Origin: Bacillota bacterium
Lineage (GTDB): Bacteria > Bacillota_I > Bacilli_A > RFN20 > CAG-288
DNA length: 64,000 nt
Reading direction: 5' to 3'
Assembly: GCA_023398335.1 (NCBI GenBank)
Contig: JAEWSJ010000002.1
Span: forward strand, 1-64,000
Part shown: positions 25,939 to 33,939 of the stretch, in pieces
Position numbering within the stretch: position 1 is the stretch's first letter
How the letters are laid out: each line of letters begins with the position of its first letter
Notes under the pieces: generated by a model
Seen by the model: the letters and a program-made list of their open reading frames with translations, nothing else
What the model was told of the DNA's origin: nothing
The model's database searches: none
Program-made: the position numbers and the translations under genes

Positions 25939-26409
25939 TTAGGCTTGGATACCGCTAAAGACAACTGAGAAAGTTGTTGATAAGCCTTGACCATTTTCGT
26001 CTAAAACTTCATTTTCAACTGATTCTGGTAAAGTGACAGTAACATTCCATGTTGCTTCATCTTTAGAATTCTTTGTTAAAGTATCAGTAAAGGAAGTAGA
26101 AGAGAAGACTAAGTTTTGAGCTAAGACATCATTACCAATGGTAATTGTTCCTGTAACATCAATGTCAACTTCAGAAATGATAGAAGCATTGTAGTTAACA
26201 ACTGAGAAAGCGTATGTTTGAGATTCACCTGGAGATAATTTAACAGAAGCTTCATAAGCTTGATCTCCTGCAACACCCATATAGAAACTCTTAGCTGTAA
26301 CTTCAGCTTTTTGAGCATCAAGAGTAGAATTGTACTTTGCGAATACTCCAGCACCTAAGCCAGAGACTAATAAAACGGAAGCGCCTGCAATCATTAATAA
26401 TTTTTTCAT
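25939..26409 (-). CDS. TasA/camelysin-like exported protein
   Basis: 156 residues. The N-terminus (MKKLLMIAGASVLLVSGLGA then GVFAKYNSTLDAQKAEV) is a typical SipW-dependent signal sequence, with cleavage expected near Ala-Lys-Tyr. The mature part is beta-rich (KLSPGESQTYAFSVVNYNAS, then DIDVTGTITIG), similar to the TasA/CalY family of amyloid-like matrix fibre subunits but shorter than TasA (about 260). AAAGG at about 26425-26421 is best spaced for the ATG at 26409; ATG codons at 26415 and 26427 are alternatives. The gene is governed by a GEMM-I-type riboswitch and followed by a terminator, then the SipW-type peptidase. Confidence 0.75.
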   Translation of the reverse strand: MKKLLMIAGASVLLVSGLGAGVFAKYNSTLDAQKAEVTAKSFYMGVAGDQAYEASVKLSPGESQTYAFSVVNYNASIISEVDIDVTGTITIGNDVLAQNLVFSSTSFTDTLTKNSKDEATWNVTVTLPESVENEVLDENGQGLSTTFSVVFSGIQA

Positions 26410-26435
26410 ATACATAAATCCTTTCATGCTGGTTA

Positions 26436-26533
26436 TATAAAAAGCCAGCTAGCATATTTATGCAGCTGGCTATCTTGCATGATTATTCAAGACCCTGTAG
26501 TTTTGCGTCATACCCTTGCGGATACTTTGCCCA
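26436..26533 (-). promoter_or_regulatory. Cyclic-di-GMP-I (GEMM-I) riboswitch with terminator, copy 2
   Basis: Minus strand. GTGGGCAAAG, a hairpin with GCAA tetraloop (GTATCC/GGGTAT), GACGCAAAACTACAGGGTCT, a variable part, then GATAGCCAGCTGC. These segments, in this order and spacing, are the GEMM-I conserved blocks, including the exact GACGCAAA core. The final AGCCAGCT (26471-26464) also pairs with AGCTGGCT (26450-26443), followed by five T bases, giving mutually exclusive aptamer and terminator. Ligand binding is expected to turn the downstream TasA-like gene on. Confidence 0.88.
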
Positions 26534-26538
26534 CATAA

Positions 26539-26568
26539 AATCTACCACACTTTTTTGATAAATGTCAA
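26539..26568 (-). promoter_or_regulatory. Sigma-A promoter for riboswitch copy 2
   Basis: TTGACA (26568-26563), 18-base spacer, TAGATT (26544-26539). Predicted start near 26532, at the first bases of the aptamer. Confidence 0.8.
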
Positions 26569-26784
26569 TTTTTTTAATTTTTTTTTGAAAAAAATTTTTT
26601 ATAAGTGTCAAAATATCACGATGGCACGGGCTATTTTTTAGCAATAAAAATTTTTTAACTTTTTTTATTAAAAATGTTGACAAAATATTTTTTTACCGAA
26701 AAAAAGACAAAATTGCTAACAAAACCTTAAAAGAAATCAACAGTTATGTTAAGATAAATACAAGTGAAACGGAGATATAAAATT

Positions 26785-27291
26785 ATGAATAAAATAGCGA
26801 AATTTGAAAAAGTGTCTTTAAACAATTTCCTTGCTTCTTGTGAAATTAAAGGTGCTTCTTCTTTAGATATAGAAAAAATATACAATGAGATTGCTTTGCC
26901 TTCTAGAGCCACAAAAGGATCTGCTGGTTATGATTTCTACGCCCCATACGACATTACTTTACTTCCAGGTGAGACAGCAAAAGTACCAACCGGAATTAGA
27001 TGCAGAATGAATGATGACTATGTATTGTTCCTCGTCCCACGTAGCGGATTAGGATTTAAATATCGTCTTCAACTTAATAACACTGTCGGAGTTATTGATT
27101 CTGATTATTATTATTCTGACAATGAAGGTCATATATTTGCAAAAATAACTAATGATACTAACGAAAATAAAATAATTGAAATAAAAAAAGGAACAGGCTT
27201 TATTCAAGGCATATTCCTTTCATACGGTATAACTGAAGATGATTCCGCAACGACAATTCGAAATGGCGGATTTGGATCTACAACTAAGTAA
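26785..27291 (+). CDS. dut: dUTP diphosphatase
   Basis: 168-residue trimeric-type dUTPase; hydrolyses dUTP to dUMP. Motifs in order: KGSAGYDFYA (about 44-53), VPRSGLGFK (about 85-93), NTVGVIDSDYYY with the catalytic Asp (about 100-111), and the glycine-rich C-terminal arm RNGGFGSTTK. The N-terminus is about 25 residues longer than in compact homologues. ATG 26785 is preferred over GTG 26764 because CGGAG at 26770-26774 is correctly spaced. Convergent with the glycosyltransferase gene, 6 bases away. Confidence 0.88.
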   Translation: MNKIAKFEKVSLNNFLASCEIKGASSLDIEKIYNEIALPSRATKGSAGYDFYAPYDITLLPGETAKVPTGIRCRMNDDYVLFLVPRSGLGFKYRLQLNNTVGVIDSDYYYSDNEGHIFAKITNDTNENKIIEIKKGTGFIQGIFLSYGITEDDSATTIRNGGFGSTTK

Positions 27292-27297
27292 AACAAA

Positions 27298-28614
27298 CTA
27301 GCAAGTTAATTCAACTTGCTTTTCTTTTGCTTTATCACTTTTAAAAACATCGATAAATAATAACACTAGAGCCGCAGCGATAAATGTCGCCCCAATTCGT
27401 AAAGTGGTGTTTGCATCTAGCCAAGTAACTCCTAATAAATACCTATTATATCCCGTGATAGTGCCAAATAATCCAAGAAGTGGGATATAACATTTTTTCA
27501 TATTTAAAACAAAGTAAATAACCGCCAACATTTCTGATAAATAGAAATATCTTTCATGCATACGTGGAAGGACAAAAGGTGCTAATAATGAAAACAAATA
27601 GGCAACCTTAACTATATTTTTAACATCTAATTCAAGTTCTTTTTTATATATGAAGAACAATGTTGTTCCTAATACGAATAAAGCAAATAAAGTTGCTGCT
27701 CCTAACATCAAATCATTTTGTTCTGTTTGAACAAAGTTATTAGCAATAAACATATATATTGTTGGTGCGTTTAAAGTTAAGAAAGCATATGAACCAGATT
27801 GGTTAAAGTATATCTTCATTATTTCACCAAAGCTTCTTCCACAACAGGCAGATGGAATTGCAAAAATTATATACACTAAAGGCAACCAAAGGAAGTATCT
27901 AAACTTAACTTTTCCTCTGAGCATTAAAATTAAATAAATAGGAAGCACGAATATTGCTTGTAATTTAAACGCAAAGGAAATTCCATACATTATTAATGAG
28001 GTACGTTGATGATTACCTAGCAAGTAATAAATTGACATAAGAATAAAACACGCATAAATAGAGTCACATTGTCCCCACATTGAAGAATTTAACATTACAG
28101 TAGGTAAGAATAAAAATAATCCAGCGCCTAATATTCCATATGATTTATTCTTGGTAATCTTATAAATAATAAGATATGAATAAACCGCTGTTAATAAATC
28201 GAAAAATATCGACACGTATTTCACCGCGTGAATAAACTTTATTGATTCCGGATCAATTCTAAACAGACTAATAAAAGATAATATGTATAAATATGCCGGG
28301 GTATAGTCACCTATTGATTGACCTAGTGCGGTATATATACCTTGGTTATAAATTACTGAATACCAATTCTTAATAAATGATCTTACATCACCAGAAATAA
28401 AATCAAGCATATAACTTCTAGCAATTAATGCTAAAACAATTACAGCAATAAGATAAATATAAGTATCAACCTTCTTAAAATAATAAAGGAATTTCTCTCC
28501 GATAAACGACAAAAATTTATCAACCGCAAATGTTGATATTTTCCAATATTTACTTACTAACAAGAAAAAACATTTTATATTATTCCATATATCTTTGATA
28601 AAACTAGTTTTCAT
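27298..28614 (-). CDS. GT-C-type membrane glycosyltransferase
   Basis: 438 residues with about 10-11 membrane helices. Family-like motifs: GDVRSFIKNWYSVIYNQG near 75-92, GDYTPAYLYIL near 102-112, SSMWGQCDSIYACFILMS near 177-194, and FAFKLQAIFVLPIYLIL near 215-231. These belong to the polyprenyl-phosphate-sugar-dependent mannosyl-/glucosyltransferase superfamily (GT-C), which moves sugars from lipid carriers on the outer membrane face. The acidic residues after the first helix (SGDVRSF) are plausible catalytic groups. Substrate unknown. It is 35 bases downstream of an MFS gene and probably co-transcribed. Confidence 0.7.
   Translation of the reverse strand: MKTSFIKDIWNNIKCFFLLVSKYWKISTFAVDKFLSFIGEKFLYYFKKVDTYIYLIAVIVLALIARSYMLDFISGDVRSFIKNWYSVIYNQGIYTALGQSIGDYTPAYLYILSFISLFRIDPESIKFIHAVKYVSIFFDLLTAVYSYLIIYKITKNKSYGILGAGLFLFLPTVMLNSSMWGQCDSIYACFILMSIYYLLGNHQRTSLIMYGISFAFKLQAIFVLPIYLILMLRGKVKFRYFLWLPLVYIIFAIPSACCGRSFGEIMKIYFNQSGSYAFLTLNAPTIYMFIANNFVQTEQNDLMLGAATLFALFVLGTTLFFIYKKELELDVKNIVKVAYLFSLLAPFVLPRMHERYFYLSEMLAVIYFVLNMKKCYIPLLGLFGTITGYNRYLLGVTWLDANTTLRIGATFIAAALVLLFIDVFKSDKAKEKQVELTC
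27299..27325 (+). terminator. Terminator of dut
   Basis: Stem AGCAAGTT (27300-27307) with AACTTGCT (27313-27320), 5-base loop, followed by a T-rich run. It lies within the last codons of the convergent gene. Confidence 0.7.
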
Positions 28615-28649
28615 ATACTTTAGCCCCTTAATGTTAATTAATTATAACA

Positions 28650-29837
28650 TCATTGAACTTGTGAACGAAACAACTTATTTGATATATAGAAGAAGATTAA
28701 TGATAAATAAACTACACCCAGTAAAATAACAAATGATAACGAATAAGATGTACTTTTACTTATTATTGGACTAACCTGATTAATTCCTGCTTGAAATAAC
28801 TGCTGAACAGCAGCAATAACAAAGATACCCTTAGCTAAATACCTTTGACCAACTAAGCGCAATACTATATTAATATGAGCGGATAGATATGTTCCATATG
28901 TAATACCTCTAAGTAACTGAGTACTTAAATACGCATATGAATTCATATCCGGTATTGAGAAAATTATTAATCTTAACATCAAAGCAATAGTTCCTATTAG
29001 CATCATCTTAAAATAATTGAGCTTTTTACTAAAAGCCGTACACAGCACGATAGCAAAACACTCCATTAATATTGTTGCTGATGAAAAATAACCAAAGATG
29101 TCATCCGGAATTTTCAATGCTGTTGTAAAAATACTATATAAATTGTCGGTTGAACCATTAACTCCAACCATAAGAACAACAAAAATCATATAAAACACGT
29201 ATGGTTTAATCTTTAATAATGAAGAAGTCTTAATCTTTTCTTTCTTATTTTCATTAAATTCGTTATTTAATTCATTTTTATCAAATTTAATAAATAAGAA
29301 TATTGCTCCGGAAATAAGAAGTAAAGCTCCACTAAGCATAAAGTCATATTTATAAGAAAGATTACTTATGACCACCCCACCTAAAGCAGTACCGATAACA
29401 TAAGCTAAAGACCCATATAATCTTATAGAAGAATAAGTCTTCCCAACTTTGGAAGAAATATCCATTGCAAAAGTATCTAACAAATTGTAAAAGGAGTTAG
29501 AACAGAAACAGCAGACAATATCAAAAATAAGAACATAAACAAAACCGCTAACACAGCCATACGAAAAAACAAAAGAACTCTCAAGAACCGTCCAAAATAT
29601 TAGAAGCATTATATTCTTTTTCTTTGATGTAGCAAGATATGATAAGGATAAATTACCAACGACTGACATAAACGGAATTATCGCGATTAATGTTCCTAAT
29701 TCAAGAGGTGAAAAACCAAGTGAAGAAAAATATCGAGTTAAAAAATTATAGAACAATGCATCCGCAGAAAACCTGAAGAGAAACATTATTTTTAGAATAG
29801 ATAAGTTACGTTCGTTAATACTCTTTTCCATAGCCAT
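28650..29837 (-). CDS. MFS transporter
   Basis: About 395 residues with 12 membrane helices in two halves separated by a lysine-rich central loop (NELNNEFNENKKEKIKTSSL). The pattern resembles the MFS_1-like/nucleoside-permease (LacY-like) group (SLGFSPLELGTLIAIIPFMS near the start, then YGSLAYVIGTALGG). Substrate unknown. No strong ribosome site is visible. ATG 29837 (MAMEKSINE) is chosen; ATG 29831 and TTG 29858 are alternatives. A hairpin terminator and a structured RNA candidate stand immediately upstream. Confidence 0.65.
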   Translation of the reverse strand: MAMEKSINERNLSILKIMFLFRFSADALFYNFLTRYFSSLGFSPLELGTLIAIIPFMSVVGNLSLSYLATSKKKNIMLLIFWTVLESSFVFSYGCVSGFVYVLIFDIVCCFCSNSFYNLLDTFAMDISSKVGKTYSSIRLYGSLAYVIGTALGGVVISNLSYKYDFMLSGALLLISGAIFLFIKFDKNELNNEFNENKKEKIKTSSLLKIKPYVFYMIFVVLMVGVNGSTDNLYSIFTTALKIPDDIFGYFSSATILMECFAIVLCTAFSKKLNYFKMMLIGTIALMLRLIIFSIPDMNSYAYLSTQLLRGITYGTYLSAHINIVLRLVGQRYLAKGIFVIAAVQQLFQAGINQVSPIISKSTSYSLSFVILLGVVYLSLIFFYISNKLFRSQVQ

Positions 29838-29873
29838 ATTAGTGTATACTTTTCCCAACTAAAAAGAAACAAA

Positions 29874-29897
29874 ATAAAAAAGTCTTTCGACTTTTTT
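29874..29897 (-). terminator. Terminator behind the long hairpin RNA
   Basis: Stem AAAAAAGTC (29874-29882) with GACTTTTTT (29887-29895), loop TTTC, with a T tract on either strand. On the minus strand it would end the RNA at 29905-30045 just before the MFS gene. Confidence 0.75.
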
Positions 29898-29904
29898 TTA
29901 TATT

Positions 29905-30045
29905 GGAGGGGAACATAGATTTCAAAACTTACTATTCGGCTCGTCTTTGATCTACTAAGACCTTCTACGAATCATATCGTCAACGGATAGTCAACTAATG
30001 TCAGTATAGAAATCGGAACAACTGCTCTATTGTTCCCCTCAACTA
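29905..30045 (-). ncRNA. Long-hairpin RNA candidate (6S-like shape)
   Basis: The ends of a 140-base stretch pair over 14 bp with a one-base bulge (GAGGGGAACA...TGTTCCCCTC plus TAGA/TCTA). The inside shows weaker nested pairings: GATTTC/GAAATC, ACTAT/ATAGT and GTCTT/AAGAC. A minus-strand promoter is possible (TTGCGC near 30075, TATTAT near 30050), and a terminator follows at 29874-29897. The shape (closing stem, central bubble, distal stem) recalls 6S RNA, but I cannot confirm conserved 6S bases. It could alternatively be an attenuating leader of the MFS gene. Confidence 0.45.
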
Positions 30046-30132
30046 TAATATGCCATCACTTTTATTATCGCGCAAGTCCTTTATAATAATTCTAATAATT
30101 AATAGCAAGAAATAAAACAATATAAAAAAACA

Positions 30133-30161
30133 TTGACATGCATATAACTCATAAATATAAT
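30133..30161 (+). promoter_or_regulatory. Consensus promoter of the GntR-ABC operon
   Basis: TTGACA (30133-30138), 17-base spacer, TATAAT (30156-30161): a perfect sigma-A promoter. Such strength implies tight repression, fitting the repeat operator just downstream. Confidence 0.9.
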
Positions 30162-30170
30162 GTAGTCAAG

Positions 30171-30197
30171 TAATACAAGTAGTACAGATAGTACAAA
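30171..30197 (+). promoter_or_regulatory. Three-repeat operator candidate for the GntR repressor
   Basis: Three consecutive 9-bp units built on TA[A/G]TACA (30171-30177, 30180-30186, 30189-30195) start about 10 bases after the -10 box and cover the transcription start region. A bound repressor would block the promoter. YtrA-type GntR proteins use AGTAC-containing operators, so autoregulation is a reasonable inference. Confidence 0.6.
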
Positions 30198-30228
30198 TTT
30201 ATTTACTTAGAAAGGTGTATGGAATCTA

Positions 30229-30585
30229 ATGAATATTACTTTGTGTAGTAAAATACCGATTTCGGAGCAAATAGCGTGTCAAATTGAAGAATTAATCAAT
30301 ATGAATATTCTGAAAGAAGATGAGAAACTTCCTTCTGTTAGAGAATTAGCAATTGAAATAAATGTCAATCCAAATACTGTTTCAAAAGCTTTCAAACTTC
30401 TCGAAGATAAAAAAATAATTTACTCTTTGCAGAAAAAAGGATACTTTGTCAGTGAAACACAGAATAAAATTTCCGTAGATAAACAAAACGAAATTAAAAA
30501 AGCAATAAATCATATTATGAATAAATTTAATCTTACTTACCAAGAACTTATTGATAATATTATGGAATTAAAAGGAGAAAAATAA
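30229..30585 (+). CDS. GntR-family regulator, YtrA type
   Basis: 118 residues. A winged helix-turn-helix (about 8-72: PISEQIACQIEELINMNIL, LPSVRELAIEINVNPNTVSK, YFVSE) is followed by only about 40 helical residues, the short C-terminal dimerisation part typical of the YtrA subfamily. These regulators usually sit first in ABC transporter operons and repress them, as here: the ATPase gene starts 3 bases after the stop. AGAAAGGTG lies upstream of the ATG. Confidence 0.88.
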   Translation: MNITLCSKIPISEQIACQIEELINMNILKEDEKLPSVRELAIEINVNPNTVSKAFKLLEDKKIIYSLQKKGYFVSETQNKISVDKQNEIKKAINHIMNKFNLTYQELIDNIMELKGEK

Positions 30586-30588
30586 TAA

Positions 30589-31470
30589 ATGATTAAAATT
30601 AATAATCTATGTAAAACACTTGGAAATAAACAAGTAATTAATAATTTGAATCTATCTATAAACGATGGAAGTATATTTGGTCTTGTTGGTATTAATGGTG
30701 CTGGTAAATCAACATTGCTTAGATGTATCTCAGGTGTTTATAGTTTAGATGGAGGGAAAATACTAGTCGATGATAAACCAGTGTATGAGAATAATGATGT
30801 TAAGCAAAATATTCTCTTTATTGCTGACGATCCTTTCATCAATCAAAACACTACAATTAAAGATTTAAAAATATTGTTTTCTTCTTTTTATGAATTTAGC
30901 AATGAAGAATTGTATAAATATTTAAATCTCTTCCAAGTTAATATTTCAAATAAAAAACTCAATAGTTTCTCTAAAGGTATGAAGAGAAGAGTAATGCTTT
31001 CTTTTGCTCTAGCAATTCACCCTAAATATCTATTACTTGATGAAGCTTTTGATGGACTGGATCCATTAGGAAAACTACAATTCAAGAAAATAGTTAACGA
31101 ACTTGTAGAAAAATACAATATGACCGTCATCATTGCCTCTCACTCATTACGTGAACTTGAAGCCGTGTGTGATTCATTTGCAATGATGAACAATGGTAAT
31201 GTTGTTTCTTCTGGCGATGTTGATTCATCTTCTCATAACATTTACAAAGTACAAATGGCGTTTAAAGATGATGTCAATCTTGAAGATTTCAAAGAAAAAG
31301 AGATTATCAATAAAAACAAATCTCTTCACATAGTAACTTTGATAGTTAAAGCTAACAAAGATGATATTATAAAGCTCTTTGAGCATTACAATCCACTTAC
31401 CATCGATATTATCGATTTAACATTTGAAGAAATGTTTATATATGAAACGGAGGCGTTTAACCATGAATAA
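30589..31470 (+). CDS. ABC transporter ATP-binding protein
   Basis: 293 residues with a complete ABC ATPase: Walker A GINGAGKST (about 34-42), signature FSKGMKRR (about 126-133), Walker B YLLLDEAFDGLDPLG (about 148-162) and switch His in IASHSLREL. This belongs to the YtrB/BcrA-like export group associated with YtrA regulators. It overlaps the permease start by 8 bases. Together they likely form a drug or cell-envelope-stress efflux pump; the substrate is not known. Confidence 0.88.
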   Translation: MIKINNLCKTLGNKQVINNLNLSINDGSIFGLVGINGAGKSTLLRCISGVYSLDGGKILVDDKPVYENNDVKQNILFIADDPFINQNTTIKDLKILFSSFYEFSNEELYKYLNLFQVNISNKKLNSFSKGMKRRVMLSFALAIHPKYLLLDEAFDGLDPLGKLQFKKIVNELVEKYNMTVIIASHSLRELEAVCDSFAMMNNGNVVSSGDVDSSSHNIYKVQMAFKDDVNLEDFKEKEIINKNKSLHIVTLIVKANKDDIIKLFEHYNPLTIDIIDLTFEEMFIYETEAFNHE

Positions 31471-32584
31471 AAGATATTTCTCTTATTTATTTAAATCAAC
31501 AAAATCAGTAAGTGTCGTTATGCTTATTGCTTTCTTATTTATTGTTCCTTTTATTACATTGCTTATTCAACCAGGTAGTTTTATTTCCTCAGGCACACCA
31601 AATTATGCTCTTTCTGGCGCAGAGCGTTCATATAGTATCCTATCATTCGTAATATTCTTTACAGCATATTATTATCATTCTATATTCTTAAAAAAGAGAT
31701 CAGCAGATTTATATTTCTCTCTTCCTATTACAAAGAAAGAAATATCTATTACTACAATGCTGTTTAATTTTGTTCAAGTAATTAGTATTTGGACTATATC
31801 TTATTGGTTAAATGTATGTGTTTTATTATTAAAAGGTATTCCATTCGCTTATGTATATTTCTTATATTATTATTTAATTTCATTAGTACTAATTAGTTTT
31901 ACATTATCCTTTGCAAACTTTGGCTTTGCAATTGCTAACAATATGATTGACGCTCTATTCTCGTCAGCTACATTTGCCACTGCAGTTGCTGCTGTTATAT
32001 TTGTTATCACTGCAGGAATCTTAATGTTCATTGTTATTCCTTTAAATCTAAATGGTAATATACCACTGATTATTCAAGAAACAATAAACTGGCTTTTAAC
32101 ACTTCTCCCAAATAATACTTTATTACAAACTCCTATATATAAAGCTATTTCTGGCACTGAACTTAATATAGTTGATTTATCAAAAGCTATGGTCAATCTT
32201 GCACTTACTATCGCATATATTCCTTTATTTACATATTTAACAATTCACTTTAATTCCAAATTTAGATCTGAAAAAGCTGAAGAAATATCTGATAACAAGT
32301 ATGGATTGCATTCACATCTACAAATCATCGCTTTTGCTGCATTTACATTTATCGGATATGGGTTTGTTCAAACATATGATAGATCACTAACTATTACAAT
32401 TATGTTTATTGTCTTATTATCATCTATCCTTATTTATTTTGCTTTTATGTTTTCAATCAATAGAAAAATATCATTTAATAAGAAAACTATAATTCCAATG
32501 TTAATTATATTTTCTTCAAGTATGGTATACGGAATAATTCTTGGAGTAGTCTCTCGTTTCGTTTGCAATATAAGTTTATTCTAA
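31463..32584 (+). CDS. ABC-2-type permease
   Basis: 373 residues starting at ATG 31463, chosen because GGAGG (31449-31453) is 9 bases upstream. An upstream in-frame ATG at 31424 lies deep inside the ATPase gene. About 8-9 membrane helices, and an intracellular stretch SADLYFSLPITKKEI typical of this export permease type. Last gene of the GntR-ABC operon; a terminator follows. Confidence 0.78.
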   Translation: MNKRYFSYLFKSTKSVSVVMLIAFLFIVPFITLLIQPGSFISSGTPNYALSGAERSYSILSFVIFFTAYYYHSIFLKKRSADLYFSLPITKKEISITTMLFNFVQVISIWTISYWLNVCVLLLKGIPFAYVYFLYYYLISLVLISFTLSFANFGFAIANNMIDALFSSATFATAVAAVIFVITAGILMFIVIPLNLNGNIPLIIQETINWLLTLLPNNTLLQTPIYKAISGTELNIVDLSKAMVNLALTIAYIPLFTYLTIHFNSKFRSEKAEEISDNKYGLHSHLQIIAFAAFTFIGYGFVQTYDRSLTITIMFIVLLSSILIYFAFMFSINRKISFNKKTIIPMLIIFSSSMVYGIILGVVSRFVCNISLF

Positions 32585-32601
32585 TATATAAATTTTAAAT
32601 C

Positions 32602-32636
32602 AACTGCTGAACAGTAATACTGCTTAGCAGTTTTTA
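32602..32636 (+). terminator. Terminator of the GntR-ABC operon
   Basis: Stem AACTGCT (32602-32608) with AGCAGTT (32625-32631), followed by a T run. Confidence 0.75.
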
Positions 32637-32768
32637 TTATTCTAAAATAAGCATTAAATTTTGTTATTAATCACATTAATCAATAAAAAATAACAAAAGT
32701 AGTTTATCCACTTGCAATTCTTTTTTAAAAGTAGTTTAATAGACACATACAAAGAGGAGGATAAATTT

Positions 32769-32837
32769 ATGACTACATTAAAAACAAGTATTTTTAAATC
32801 TACTTCCTATTATTACTATTATTATTGTGAAAGATAA
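32769..32837 (+). CDS. Tyrosine-rich leader peptide
   Basis: A 22-codon frame with a strong GAGGAGG site (32754-32760), 8 bases before ATG. It reads MTTLKTSIFKSTS followed by six consecutive Tyr codons (32808-32825), then CER and TAA. A run of six Tyr codons in such a short well-initiated frame, placed before a switchable hairpin array and an amino-acid transporter operon, marks a ribosome-stalling attenuator that senses charged tRNA-Tyr. Confidence 0.85.
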   Translation: MTTLKTSIFKSTSYYYYYYCER

Positions 32838-32845
32838 CTTCTTTC

Positions 32846-32953
32846 AGAGTTTTTAATGGTAATAAAACTTTGGTAGAAGCTAACGCTGAATACCAAAGAT
32901 AATAAAATGTAATGATATATAACCTTGGTGTTCAGTAAACAACAAGGTTTTTT
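32846..32953 (+). promoter_or_regulatory. Attenuator with alternative hairpins and terminator
   Basis: Competing pairings follow the leader peptide. AGAGTTTT (32846-32853) pairs with AAAACTTT (32864-32871). CTTTGGTA (32868-32875) pairs with TACCAAAG (32891-32898). CTGAATACCAAAG (32886-32898) pairs with CCTTGGTGTTCAG (32923-32935). AACCTTG (32921-32927) pairs with CAAGGTT (32943-32949) and a T run, forming the terminator. A ribosome paused at the Tyr codons leaves the first hairpin intact, freeing the third pairing, which destroys the terminator. A ribosome reaching the stop codon has the opposite effect. Confidence 0.8.
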
Positions 32954-32973
32954 ATTTATAGGAGGAAAAGAAA

Positions 32974-33936
32974 ATGAAAAAACTAAATTTATTATTACTA
33001 TCCGCTATGTTAATTGGTGGAATAAGCTCACTCACTTCTTGTGGTGAAAAACTAATTAATGTCGGTATCTTACAATATGCAACTCACGACGCCTTAACTG
33101 GAGCAAAAGACGGTTTCATAAGTGCTTTAAAAGAAAAAGGTTTTGAAGATGGGAAAAATATTAAAATCACAGTTCAAAATCCTGAAGGTAATACTTCAAC
33201 AATGGCCACAATGGCACGTAACCTTACATTATCATCAGATATTGTCTTCGGTATTGCGACTCCTGCTGCTTTAGCATTAAAAACCGCAATCAAAGATTAC
33301 TCTAAAGATATTCCATTATTCTTTACAGCGGTTACTGATCCAGTTGGGGCAGGCTTAGTTACTTCTTTTACAGAACACGGCAATGTCACTGGAACCTCTG
33401 ATGCTGGTCCAACTGAAAAGAACATTAGATTATTTACAAACTTTACTTCTGTTGATAAAATCGGCATCTTATGGAACACCGCTGAAACAAATTCAAATAT
33501 TCAAAAACAAGAGACTGAAGCCGCATGTACCAAATTCGATTTAGGATTTGTCGATGGTGGAATCACCGCAGCCAGTCAAATTGAATCAAAGCTTAACTCC
33601 TTTATTGCAAGCGGAGTAAAAGGAATATTCATTCCTACTGATAATATGGTCGGTGGAGCCATTGCTTCTATTAAACAAGTAGCTATCGATAATAAATTAA
33701 TAGTTGTATGCGCAGATTCCGCTGCTACTAAAAATGGTGGTTCATTAGGTTTCTCCGTTGATTACACTATTCTTGGTGAAACAACTGGATTCCAAGCAGC
33801 AAAAGTCCTTAGTTCAGAAAAGGAAGCTAAAGATATCGATGTATGCTTAGCTGCATCTTTCCCACTTGAAATAAATGAAGGATTCTTTACCGCCACAGGA
33901 ATAACAATTCCTCAGGCAATTAGAGATTTGGCATAA
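32974..33936 (+). CDS. TrpX-type ABC substrate-binding lipoprotein
   Basis: 320 residues. Lipoprotein signal with a lipobox ending SSLTSC (Cys23), then an ABC_sub_bind-type domain: NVGILQYATHDALTGAKDGF near 28-47, the hinge VFGIATPAALALKTA near 91-105, and FFTAVTDPVGAGLV near 114-127. This family (TrpX/YcjX-like) binds aromatic amino acids or related compounds. AGGAGG lies 9 bases upstream of the ATG. The six-Tyr leader suggests that tyrosine, or a mixture with tryptophan or phenylalanine, is the ligand; that is inference. Confidence 0.82.
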   Translation: MKKLNLLLLSAMLIGGISSLTSCGEKLINVGILQYATHDALTGAKDGFISALKEKGFEDGKNIKITVQNPEGNTSTMATMARNLTLSSDIVFGIATPAALALKTAIKDYSKDIPLFFTAVTDPVGAGLVTSFTEHGNVTGTSDAGPTEKNIRLFTNFTSVDKIGILWNTAETNSNIQKQETEAACTKFDLGFVDGGITAASQIESKLNSFIASGVKGIFIPTDNMVGGAIASIKQVAIDNKLIVVCADSAATKNGGSLGFSVDYTILGETTGFQAAKVLSSEKEAKDIDVCLAASFPLEINEGFFTATGITIPQAIRDLA

Positions 33937-33939
33937 AAA

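Noticed and set aside
32585..32973. T-box riboswitch before the TrpXYZ-type operon
   Set aside because: No GGGTGG...CGCG T-box sequence is present; the poly-Tyr leader peptide explains the control region.
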